Shown here piece after piece: positions 44,394 to 52,016 of a stretch of 57,745 nt of DNA (the first letter of the stretch is position 1; every line of letters begins with the position of its first letter). Made by a program: the position numbers and the translations under genes. Where the stretch lies: assembly GCA_029210815.1 (NCBI GenBank), contig JARGGB010000010.1, positions 1-57,745 of the forward strand. Direction: 5' to 3'. This stretch comes from Candidatus Brevefilum sp. GTDB taxonomy: Bacteria; Chloroflexota; Anaerolineae; Anaerolineales; Anaerolineaceae. A model generated the notes under the pieces. The model was not told the origin of the DNA, made no database searches, and was given only the letters and a program-made list of their open reading frames with translations.

Positions 44394-44521
44394 AGCGCCT
44401 GGCCAATCTATTGAAGGATTGGTGACGAGGATGGAGGTTCCCTGGTGCGAACCAGGGCTAACTGGAATAGCTCCAGGAAAATCGAGAGATCGGCGGATGC
44501 CTCCCGCTGCAACGTGCAGCT
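44394..44521 (+). ncRNA. glmS self-cleaving ribozyme
   Basis: A GlcN6P-responsive ribozyme in the glmS leader, recognised by conserved core pieces in order. AGCGCC (44394-44399) has the expected cleavage after A44394. P1 hairpin arms are CCAATC and GATTGG. TGACGAGG follows, then GGAGG (44433-44437), ATCGAGAGATCGGCGG, and GATGCCTCCCG. CGCC at 44396-44399 can pair with GGCG at 44492-44495 (P2.2). GGAGG can pair with CCTCC at 44500-44504. A GCTGCA/TGCAGC hairpin closes the 3' side. About 38 nt forming two extra hairpins lie between GGAGG and the ATCGAG segment, and no clear P4 is seen. It should lower glmS expression when GlcN6P is high. Confidence 0.88.
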
Positions 44522-44623
44522 GTATTCCCATAGCAATAAAAAATAAAAAAAGTCTGAAGCGGTCAATGTGTTTATTGATTTTTAGATCTTAAGCTCAGTT
44601 GTGAGTATTGGAGGCATGCATCT

Positions 44624-46465
44624 ATGTGCGGTATTGTTGGTTACATTGGTGAACAAGATTCGACCCCGATCATTTTAAACGGATTGAAACGGCTTGAATA
44701 CCGTGGGTATGATTCAGCGGGCATTGCTGTTTTGGCTAATGGGCATATCGAGATCCGGCGTGATGCTGGTAAGTTGGCCCACCTGGAAGCCCTGGTAAAC
44801 GAAACACCACTGCATGGCAAAATTGGGATCGGTCACACACGATGGGCGACTCACGGCGAACCCAACGCCAGAAATGCGCACCCGCATATCGGCAGCACGG
44901 GCGATTTTGTTGTCGTCCACAACGGCATTGTTGAAAATTATCTTGCCCTTAAAGAAGAATTGGTCGCTGAAGGCACGATTTTTAAATCTGAAACGGATAC
45001 TGAGACCATTGTCCACCTGGTTGAAAAGTTTTATTCAAACGAGGGGTCCCTGGTTGAGGCTGTCAGGAAAACGTTGCGGCAGTTGAAGGGCGCGCACGGC
45101 ATCGTCGTGATGTCTTCGCGCGAGCCGGACAAAATTGTTGCTGCTCGTGTTGGAAATGCAGGCGGTGTTGTGATTGGACTGGGCGAGGGAGAAAATTTTG
45201 TGGCTTCGGATTTACCTGCCATCCTCGAGCATACACGCCGCGCTGTCTTCCTTGAATCACACCAAATGGCTTTGATCACGAAAAATAAAGTGGAGGTTTC
45301 GGATATTCAAGGCAATCCTGTTAAATTGCAGGTACATAACATTGCCTGGGATCCGGTAGCGGCTGAAAAAGGCGAATACCGACATTTTATGCAGAAGGAA
45401 ATTCATGAGCAGGTTCGCTCACTGACCGATACCCTAGCTGGCAGGGTGGATTTTGATCGGGGCGAAGTTTATCTTCACGAATTAAATCTGGATACGGAAA
45501 AAGCAAAGCGCATAAAAAAGATCATTATCACCGCCTGCGGGACAGCAGCACATGCAGGTATGGTCGGTAAGATTTTAATTGAAAGAATTGCCAGGATACC
45601 CGTTGAGGTGGCAATTGCCTCAGAGTTTCGCTATGCGGACCCAATTGTGGATGAAAATACCGTCGTGCTTGCCATCAGTCAATCAGGTGAGACGGCAGAT
45701 ACCCTGGCGGCGATGGAAGAGGGGCGTAAGAAAGGCGCAATCCTGTGGTCGAATGTCAACGCAATTGGTTCCCAAGCAATGCGTGTTGCAGACGGCTGCA
45801 TATCGATGCAGGTCGGACCGGAGATTGGGGTCGCATCGACCAAGGCATTCACGGCACCGTTAATTGACATGTACTTGCTGGCGGTTTACCTGGGCGACAA
45901 ACGCGGGGTCCTGGATGAGGACAGACGTTATTCATTGGTGAATGATTTGATCGGAATCCCGGCACTTGTGGGTGAGTGCTTGAGCCGTGAACAGGACGTT
46001 GTTGAATTAGCGCATAAATTCAAAGATACAAGTCACATGCTCTATTTGGGTCGTGGGATCAATATGCCCGTTGCTTATGAAGGTGCCCTTAAGCTCAAGG
46101 AGATTTCGTATATCCATGCGGAGGGGTACCCGGCTGGGGAGATGAAGCACGGACCGATTGCCTTGATTGATAAAAGCATGCCAGTGTTGGCACTTGCACC
46201 GCTGGACCCCTGGTACGACAAGATGATCAGCCAGATTGAGCAAGCCATGGCACGTGGTGGAGAGGTGATAGCGGTTGCTACGGATGGGGATCAACGCATT
46301 CCCGATTTGACGGATAATATTTTGTGGGTGCCGAAAACGCCCTGGCTGTTAAGCCCGGTGGTGACCAGCATCCCCTTACAGCTGTTTGCCTATCACATTG
46401 CTGCCTTGTTGGGGCTGGATGTGGATCAACCACGAAATTTAGCAAAAAGCGTCACGGTCGAATAA
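44624..46465 (+). CDS. glmS: Glutamine-fructose-6-phosphate aminotransferase (isomerizing)
   Basis: Makes glucosamine-6-phosphate from fructose-6-phosphate and glutamine, the entry to peptidoglycan and amino-sugar synthesis. The 613-aa protein begins MCGIVGYIG, where Cys2 is the glutaminase nucleophile. The N-terminal Ntn glutaminase domain (about 1-240, with HTRWATHGEP) is followed by two SIS isomerase domains (ITACGTAAHAG, ISQSGETADT and GYPAGEMKHGP). It ends with the family-typical LAKSVTVE. A GGAGG lies about 10 nt before the ATG. Regulated by the upstream ribozyme. Confidence 0.97.
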   Translation: MCGIVGYIGEQDSTPIILNGLKRLEYRGYDSAGIAVLANGHIEIRRDAGKLAHLEALVNETPLHGKIGIGHTRWATHGEPNARNAHPHIGSTGDFVVVHNGIVENYLALKEELVAEGTIFKSETDTETIVHLVEKFYSNEGSLVEAVRKTLRQLKGAHGIVVMSSREPDKIVAARVGNAGGVVIGLGEGENFVASDLPAILEHTRRAVFLESHQMALITKNKVEVSDIQGNPVKLQVHNIAWDPVAAEKGEYRHFMQKEIHEQVRSLTDTLAGRVDFDRGEVYLHELNLDTEKAKRIKKIIITACGTAAHAGMVGKILIERIARIPVEVAIASEFRYADPIVDENTVVLAISQSGETADTLAAMEEGRKKGAILWSNVNAIGSQAMRVADGCISMQVGPEIGVASTKAFTAPLIDMYLLAVYLGDKRGVLDEDRRYSLVNDLIGIPALVGECLSREQDVVELAHKFKDTSHMLYLGRGINMPVAYEGALKLKEISYIHAEGYPAGEMKHGPIALIDKSMPVLALAPLDPWYDKMISQIEQAMARGGEVIAVATDGDQRIPDLTDNILWVPKTPWLLSPVVTSIPLQLFAYHIAALLGLDVDQPRNLAKSVTVE

Positions 46466-46507
46466 ATTAAATATTTCAAATTGTGACAATTAAACATTGA
46501 AATGCAT

Positions 46508-46535
46508 AAACCTGTGGTATGAACAGGTTTGCCCA
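46508..46535 (+). terminator. Possible weak terminator hairpin after glmS
   Basis: AAACCTG (46508-46514) pairs with CAGGTTT (46524-46530). The T-run after it is short, so termination is uncertain. Otherwise I see nothing in the 177 bp between glmS and the convergent SDR gene. Confidence 0.35.
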
Positions 46536-46642
46536 TGAGTCTATACCCATAGGTACGCCAGGGTGATCTGTTGTATGAATACTTCGTCATCGATAACTTT
46601 TGTCTAGGTTAATCTCTGCTCGCTTGTGTCAGGTTGATTTGG

Positions 46643-47515
46643 CTAAACTGGATATTCAAACCCCGTCATCTCTTCACTGAGCTTCCACAACTGCTTCCAG
46701 CTTTCCTCATTATATGAAGCATTTGATGAGCGTTTTTGTTTTTCATCTGTAAAATACTTCCCGGTAATATCTGAAACTTCCGCTGAGCTGGCAAGATAGA
46801 TGGACGTTTTAGCCCCTTCTTCAGAGGTTTTCCCTGAAATTTTAATCCACAAATTGATCAGTGGTTCCAGAATACCAAAGTTCCGATATAAATTCGAGGC
46901 TACTGCCCCTGGATGCAGCACGTTCACAGTGATATTCGTGCCTTCCAAGCGATTTGCTAATTCATAGGTGAACATGATATTAGCCAATTTCGATTGGGCA
47001 TAGGTCATAAAAGGCCTGTAACCTGTCTGAAAACCAATATCATCAAAACGAATCCCATAGCTGGCTCTGTGTGCATCTGAAGAGACGTTGATGATCCGTG
47101 TAGACGTGTTCTTGTTAATTAAATCTATCAATAAACCTGTTAGCAAGAAGTAACTGAGATGATTGAGGGCAAAGGTTTTTTCAATGCCATCGTCACTCTC
47201 ACGATGTCGGCTGAACCATGCGCCCGCATTATTAATCAGCACATCTAGTTGATCGTAGTCCTGTTTCACTTTTTCTGCTAATTCTCGAATTTCGCGTTGC
47301 GAAGAAAGGTCAGCCACATAATAACGGGCTGATCCTGTTTCACATTTATTATTAATTTCCTCAACAGCCTGCTTGCTATGTTCTTCATCATGGCTGACGA
47401 TGATTACATGGGCACCTTTTCCCGCTAAACCCAGGGCTGTGAAAAAACCAATTCCCTGACTGCTGCCTGTAATTAGAATATTTTTGTCTTGTAATGACCA
47501 ATGATTGTTTTCCAT
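46643..47515 (-). CDS. Short-chain dehydrogenase/reductase (retinol-dehydrogenase-like)
   Basis: A 290-aa classical SDR oxidoreductase. The cofactor motif is TGSSQGIGFFTALGL (TGxxxGxG). DVLINNAGAWFS is the NNAG motif. INVSSDAHR holds the catalytic Ser, and YAQSKLAN the Tyr and Lys. The style resembles eukaryotic retinol dehydrogenase/WW-domain oxidoreductase-like bacterial SDRs. Substrate unknown. The gene is single, and an inverted repeat of TACATGTAC lies 28-60 bp upstream and may be its operator. Confidence 0.88.
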   Translation of the reverse strand: MENNHWSLQDKNILITGSSQGIGFFTALGLAGKGAHVIIVSHDEEHSKQAVEEINNKCETGSARYYVADLSSQREIRELAEKVKQDYDQLDVLINNAGAWFSRHRESDDGIEKTFALNHLSYFLLTGLLIDLINKNTSTRIINVSSDAHRASYGIRFDDIGFQTGYRPFMTYAQSKLANIMFTYELANRLEGTNITVNVLHPGAVASNLYRNFGILEPLINLWIKISGKTSEEGAKTSIYLASSAEVSDITGKYFTDEKQKRSSNASYNEESWKQLWKLSEEMTGFEYPV

Positions 47516-47542
47516 AAATAGTTAATGATCCTTTTTAATAGC

Positions 47543-47575
47543 TACATGTACGATAACTTATTTATTGTACATGTA
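47543..47575. promoter_or_regulatory. Candidate operator: inverted repeat of TACATGTAC
   Basis: TACATGTAC (47543-47551) and GTACATGTA (47567-47575) are perfect inverted copies separated by 15 bp of A/T-rich DNA; each half is itself nearly palindromic. It lies just upstream of the SDR start on the minus strand. In the 331-bp gap 47516-47846 I also see a small CTCGAT/ATCGAG hairpin (47683-47701) and no supported gene. Confidence 0.45.
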
Positions 47576-47846
47576 TATTTTTTGATTGTTTGTGTAAATT
47601 CTACCAAATTAGGAATTCTTATCAAAAATTTTGTCTAAGCTTAGCTTTCCTATCAAAAGGTAGAATTACTTTTAGAGATATTCTCGATTTTGGAGATCGA
47701 GTCAATTATTCGTCTGGATTGGTGTTTTTAATAGGAGTGGGTAAAATTGAGCAGGTATAGAATGCAGAAAATCAAAACGCTTCAGAAGTAATTCTTCTTC
47801 ATTCAAACCAAAATAATCATACATGAATTTCGAAAGGGAATTTTTG

Positions 47847-48884
47847 ATGTCTATCGTGACAAAAGAAGCTGTATTACAAGCCCTGGGGAATGTCCAGGAT
47901 CCGGAACTGCGAAAAGACCTGGTAAGCCTCAATATGATCAAGGATGTTCAGGTCCAGGATTCAAAAGTTAGCTTTACAATCGAATTGACCACCCCCGCCT
48001 GCCCTTTGAAGACACAAATCAAACAAGATGCTGAAAACGCTGTCCTGGCACTTGATGGGGTGGCGTCGGTGGATATTACGATGGGAGCTAAAGTCCCCAA
48101 AGATGAAAAAATCAAGGATTTAGACATTAAAAATATCATTGCTGTTGGCTCCGGCAAAGGTGGTGTCGGGAAATCCACGATTGCCGTTAATTTGGCTGTT
48201 GCACTGGCAAAACAGGGTGCAAAAGTTGGATTAATGGATGCGGATATCTATGGGCCGAATGTGCCGATGATGATGGGTGTTGAGGGATTGCCGCCGACTC
48301 CGCAAAATATGAAAATTCAGCCAGCCTTGGCATATGGCGTAAAAGTGATGTCTATTGGCTTTATGGTCACCCCCGGTCAGCCTTTGATCTGGCGTGGACC
48401 TATGCTTCATTCTGCCATCAAGCAGTTCTTGATGGATGTCGATTGGGGTGAGCTTGATTATCTGATTGTGGATCTGCCCCCCGGAACCGGGGATGTTCAG
48501 CTTTCCTTGGTTCAGACTGTACCCTTGAGCGGTGGTGTGGTTGTGACAATGCCTCAACAAGTTTCTTTTGACGACGCTGCACGTGCAGTATCCATGTTCA
48601 AAAAGATGGATGTCCCAATTTTGGGTGTTGTTGAAAACATGAGCTACCTCGAAATGGAAGATGGCACCAGGCGTCGGATCTTTGGTGAAGGCGGCGGAGA
48701 ACAATTGGCACAAATGGCAGGAGCACCGCTTCTGAGCAATATCCCGATTGATGAGAACATTCGGGCTGGTGGTGACCAGGGTGATCCAGTGGTGATTGCA
48801 ATGCCCGAGTCCCCCGGCGCTTTGGCGATGAACAGACTTGCCCAATCCATTGCCGCGAGAATGAGTATGGAGATCTATCAATAA
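47847..48884 (+). CDS. mrp: Mrp/ApbC (NBP35-like) P-loop ATPase, Fe-S carrier family
   Basis: A 345-aa protein with an N-terminal MIP18/DUF59 domain (about residues 5-80, with NVQDPELRKDLVSLNMI). A ParA/MinD-like ATPase domain follows: deviant Walker A GSGKGGVGKST, DADIYGPNVPMMMG and VDLPPGTGD. Family members bind and transfer [4Fe-4S] clusters using a CxxC motif after ENMSY. Here that stretch reads ENMSYLEMEDGTRRRIFG and has no cysteines, so cluster carriage is doubtful. ATG 47847 is chosen over 47823 because AAAGGGA lies 7 nt before it. Confidence 0.9.
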   Translation: MSIVTKEAVLQALGNVQDPELRKDLVSLNMIKDVQVQDSKVSFTIELTTPACPLKTQIKQDAENAVLALDGVASVDITMGAKVPKDEKIKDLDIKNIIAVGSGKGGVGKSTIAVNLAVALAKQGAKVGLMDADIYGPNVPMMMGVEGLPPTPQNMKIQPALAYGVKVMSIGFMVTPGQPLIWRGPMLHSAIKQFLMDVDWGELDYLIVDLPPGTGDVQLSLVQTVPLSGGVVVTMPQQVSFDDAARAVSMFKKMDVPILGVVENMSYLEMEDGTRRRIFGEGGGEQLAQMAGAPLLSNIPIDENIRAGGDQGDPVVIAMPESPGALAMNRLAQSIAARMSMEIYQ

Positions 48885-48901
48885 TTCGCAGATTAGCTGC
48901 G

Positions 48902-48910
48902 TGTTATAAT
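48902..48910 (+). promoter_or_regulatory. Extended -10 promoter of ricT, predicted leaderless
   Basis: TGTTATAAT is a perfect TGnTATAAT ending 6 nt before the ATG at 48917, so the start site should fall on the start codon itself. Confidence 0.6.
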
Positions 48911-48916
48911 ACTTTC

Positions 48917-49831
48917 ATGACTCAAAATAATATTATTGGTGTTCAATTTGAAGAAGTCGGGAAGATCTATTACTTTGATGCTTCCCGCTATCCTGATTTA
49001 AAGGTCGGCGACCCGGTTGTTGTCCGCACGAGCCGGGGCTTGCAGCTCGCAACGATTTCCCAGGTCAGAATCGACGTTGACGATCTGGACTTTAATTCAT
49101 TTAAATCCGTTGAGCGACCTGCAAGCCCCAGGGATTTGCTGCAGCGAAAGGCGTTGTCGATACAGGAAGAAGAAACCAAAGAGCAAATTCGAAACTATTT
49201 TAACGAAAACAATTTGAGTGCAGTAAAAGTGGTTTCTGCTGAGTATTCACTGGATGGAAATCGCTTATTTGTGCTGATCAATAGTGAATCCTCAATCAAT
49301 TACAACATAAAACGCGTCCACCAGGATATCCAGAAGATGTTGAAGGATGTACAACTTGAACTTCGACAGATTGGTCCCAGGGATGCCGCAAAATTGATTG
49401 GGGGCATGGGCGCCTGCGGAATGGAAACCCGGTGCTGTTCAAAATTCCTGACTGAATTCAGTTCGATTTCAATTCGTATGGCAAAGACCCAGGACATTTC
49501 TCTTACCCCGTCTGAAATTACGGGTATGTGCGGTAGGCTCCGATGCTGTTTGATGTACGAATATGATCAATATGTTGAAGCGATTAAAACCTTGCCAAAG
49601 CGAAAACGCAAAGTCCAAACGCCAATGGGTGAGGGAAGGGTTGTACAGATTTTGCCTTTGCGGCAGTCTGTGATTGTGGACATTCCTGAGATAGGCCCCC
49701 GTCAATTCACCATGGAAGACCTTGATCGTGCAGAAAAGATCGCCAGGGGTGAAACGGTTGAGCCGCTTCCTGATGAAAAACCGAAACATGGGGGTCATAT
49801 AAGTCGACCTGATGATCAAGATGAGGCATAG
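48917..49831 (+). CDS. ricT: PSP1-domain protein RicT (YaaT)
   Basis: A 304-aa cytoplasmic protein of the PSP1 C-terminal family. In Bacillus RicT (YaaT) works with RicA and RicF in a complex carrying [4Fe-4S] clusters that affects RNA processing. The cysteine-rich centre is conserved: GACGMETRCCSKFL and MCGRLRCCLMYEYDQY. The C-terminal tail is acidic and variable. No RicA or RicF homologue is in the window. It follows mrp by 32 bp but has its own leaderless-type promoter. Confidence 0.9.
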   Translation: MTQNNIIGVQFEEVGKIYYFDASRYPDLKVGDPVVVRTSRGLQLATISQVRIDVDDLDFNSFKSVERPASPRDLLQRKALSIQEEETKEQIRNYFNENNLSAVKVVSAEYSLDGNRLFVLINSESSINYNIKRVHQDIQKMLKDVQLELRQIGPRDAAKLIGGMGACGMETRCCSKFLTEFSSISIRMAKTQDISLTPSEITGMCGRLRCCLMYEYDQYVEAIKTLPKRKRKVQTPMGEGRVVQILPLRQSVIVDIPEIGPRQFTMEDLDRAEKIARGETVEPLPDEKPKHGGHISRPDDQDEA

Positions 49832-49832
49832 T

Positions 49833-49847
49833 CCTCCATTAAGGAGG
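49833..49847. repeat. Short hairpin after ricT
   Basis: CCTCC and GGAGG with a 5-nt ATTAA loop begin 1 bp after the ricT stop. In style it resembles the two small hairpins at 13422-13530. There is no T-run, so it is not a classical terminator. Confidence 0.35.
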
Positions 49848-49946
49848 GTGATCAACACTCCTCCCGAAAGCGGCGAGGGCGATCATCCCGGCGATCTAAA
49901 GACATTTAACAAAAAGAAAATTTCCAGCAAAGAGGACTCAAAGCGT

Positions 49947-50675
49947 ATGGAAAATATTGAAGGATGGGTAGGATCTAAAGAAATTCTTGTGATATTAGCC
50001 CACCCAGATGACCCAGAATTTTTTCTTGGCGGCACCATAGCGCGGTGGATTAAAGCTGGGCATCAAGTCCGTTACCTGTTGTTGACGAAGGGGGATAAGG
50101 GAGCAAAGGATATTAACCTTGATTTTGATACCATTACAAGAACTCGAATCACTGAGCAAAATAACGCAGCCAGTTTCCTTGGCGTCAAGTCCGTTGAATA
50201 TCTCGATTATGAAGATGGTTACATCTACCCGGAACTTGCCCTGAGAAAGTTGATCGTTCGTGAAATTCGAAAGCTGCGGCCTGACATCCTGGTTACCTGT
50301 GACCCGACCAATATTTTTCCAAGCGATCGTTATATTAACCATCCAGATCACCGTTATACAGGGCAGGCTGTTATTGATGGCGTCTTCCCTGCAGCGGGGA
50401 ACCATTTCTTCTTCCCGGAACTTTTGTCTGAAGGGTATGACCCTCACGAAGTCGAAGAAGTTTGGATGAGCTTAACGATACAGCCGGATCATGTGCTGGA
50501 TGTTACGGAATACTGGCAGACTCGGCTTGATGCGCTCAAAAAGCATGCATCACAAGTTGGCGAACCCCAGGCATTTGAAAAATATATGCTGGAACGCCTG
50601 GGCATCGCTGAAGGTGAACCATTTACGTATGAGGAAAAATTCAGAGTAATTAAATTCAGGAGAAAACCAGAATGA
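49947..50675 (+). CDS. PIG-L/LmbE-family deacetylase
   Basis: A 242-aa zinc-dependent N-acetyl-sugar deacetylase-like protein. The metal-site motifs are LAHPDDPEFFLGGT near the N-terminus and INHPDHRYTGQ in the middle. Family members act on N-acetylglucosaminyl lipids, mycothiol or bacillithiol precursors; the substrate here is unknown. The frame is open from 49812, but ATG 49947 with GAGGA upstream puts the metal motif at the normal distance. It overlaps the M20 gene by 4 bp. Confidence 0.9.
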   Translation: MENIEGWVGSKEILVILAHPDDPEFFLGGTIARWIKAGHQVRYLLLTKGDKGAKDINLDFDTITRTRITEQNNAASFLGVKSVEYLDYEDGYIYPELALRKLIVREIRKLRPDILVTCDPTNIFPSDRYINHPDHRYTGQAVIDGVFPAAGNHFFFPELLSEGYDPHEVEEVWMSLTIQPDHVLDVTEYWQTRLDALKKHASQVGEPQAFEKYMLERLGIAEGEPFTYEEKFRVIKFRRKPE

Positions 50676-51859
50676 CCTTTCTTGACGAAGCTCTTCAGAT
50701 CAAAGAAGAAATAATTGCGCTGCGACGTGATATTCACAGTCACCCAGAACTGGGATTTGAAGAAAAAAGAACCTCAAAAATTGTCGCTGATAGGCTTGAA
50801 GAACTAGGCTTGACGGTCACGCGAGGTATTGCTGAAACTGGTGTCGTTGGGATTCTGGAAGGCAAAAAGGATTCACCCGTGCTTTTACTTCGCTTTGACA
50901 TGGATGCGCTTCCCATTCTTGAGGAGAATGATGTGGATTATGCTTCACAAAATCCAGGAGCAATGCATGCTTGCGGCCATGACAGCCATGTGGCGATTGG
51001 GTTAAGCGTGGCAAAACTTCTTGCAGCAAAACGAGATACACTCCAGGGAACGGTAAAATTTGTGTTTCAACCGGCTGAAGAGGGAGGCGGCGGGGCAGAA
51101 CGGATGGTTGATGAAGGTGTACTGGAAAATCCAATGCCTGATTATTCCATGGGCGTTCACGTTTGGAATGATAAACCTGTCGGCTGGTATGGGCTTACAA
51201 AGGGTCCAGTTATGGCTGGGGCTCATATATTTTCAGTCAAATTGGAAGGTAAAGGTGCCCATGCAGCTTCACCGCACCAGGGTATTGACCCGGTGGTCGC
51301 CGCTGCACAAATCATAACCGCCTTACAAACGATCCTGTCAAGAAATGTACCGCCTTTAGAAAGTGCCGTAGTCTCCGTTTGCCAGGTGGATTCGGGAACC
51401 GCCTTCAATATCATCCCTCAGCAAGCAAATTTCTCAGGCACAATTCGGACTTTCATGCCGGAAGTCTTTGAAAGGGTCAAACAACGCTTCATATCCATTG
51501 TCAATGATGTCGCCAGTGCATTTGACTGTCAGGCTGAAATTTCTATCAAGCGCATTACCTATCCTGTGGTCAACGACCCGGTACTGGTTGACCTGATGGC
51601 AAATGCTGTCAATAATGTGGACGCTGATGCCGTGATTGATTTTTCACTTCAGACCATGGGTTCGGAAGATTTCTCGTTTATGATGCATGATATTCCCGGT
51701 TGTTTTGTTATGATTGGATCGGCGAATTCTGAGAAGGGTCTGAATTATGGTCATCACCACCCAAAATTCGACATTGATGAAGCATGTCTGCCTTACGCGG
51801 TTGCAATACTTGCAAGTGGCGCCGTTGATATCCTTGAGAAGCATCCAAAATCAATATAG
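50672..51859 (+). CDS. M20D-family amidohydrolase/peptidase
   Basis: A 395-aa zinc amidohydrolase similar to hippurate hydrolase, N-acyl-amino-acid amidohydrolase and IAA-amino acid hydrolases. Motifs are HSHPELGFEE, LLLRFDMDALPI, MHACGHDSHV with metal ligands, QPAEEGGGGAE with the catalytic Glu, and GSEDFSF with a C-terminal His-containing segment. The dimerisation domain lies at about residues 185-295. It is coupled to the PIG-L gene, so a shared deacylation pathway is plausible. A terminator follows. Confidence 0.92.
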   Translation: MTFLDEALQIKEEIIALRRDIHSHPELGFEEKRTSKIVADRLEELGLTVTRGIAETGVVGILEGKKDSPVLLLRFDMDALPILEENDVDYASQNPGAMHACGHDSHVAIGLSVAKLLAAKRDTLQGTVKFVFQPAEEGGGGAERMVDEGVLENPMPDYSMGVHVWNDKPVGWYGLTKGPVMAGAHIFSVKLEGKGAHAASPHQGIDPVVAAAQIITALQTILSRNVPPLESAVVSVCQVDSGTAFNIIPQQANFSGTIRTFMPEVFERVKQRFISIVNDVASAFDCQAEISIKRITYPVVNDPVLVDLMANAVNNVDADAVIDFSLQTMGSEDFSFMMHDIPGCFVMIGSANSEKGLNYGHHHPKFDIDEACLPYAVAILASGAVDILEKHPKSI

Positions 51860-51880
51860 TTAACGTAAAATCCAAAAATT

Positions 51881-51916
51881 GACCTGAACATCTATTCAAA
51901 TGACCGGGTCTTTTTT
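51881..51916 (+). terminator. Intrinsic terminator after the M20 gene
   Basis: GACCTG (51881-51886) pairs with CGGGTC (51905-51910), including one G-U pair, followed by six T. Confidence 0.6.
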
Positions 51917-51939
51917 GTTTTTTGGGTTTACCAAGAGGG

Positions 51940-51945
51940 TATAAT
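51940..51945 (+). promoter_or_regulatory. -10 box upstream of the MOP transporter
   Basis: TATAAT lies 72 nt before the TTG start at 52017. The -35 is weak. Confidence 0.35.
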
Positions 51946-52016
51946 CCTCTTTTGTTTATCGTTTGAAATAATGATTTTTAATACTGATAAATTAATATTG
52001 GACAAGGAAATCATCA

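Noticed and set aside
44289-44531. 80-codon minus-strand ORF upstream of glmS
   Set aside because: It runs antisense across the ribozyme core, has no recognisable family, and the RNA structure explains the sequence better.
47702-47941. 79-codon minus-strand ORF overlapping the mrp start
   Set aside because: It overlaps the 5' end of a secure gene antisense and shows no family features.
48231-48881. 216-codon antisense ORF within mrp
   Set aside because: It is a shadow of the mrp reading frame with His/Cys-rich, low-likeness composition and no start signals.
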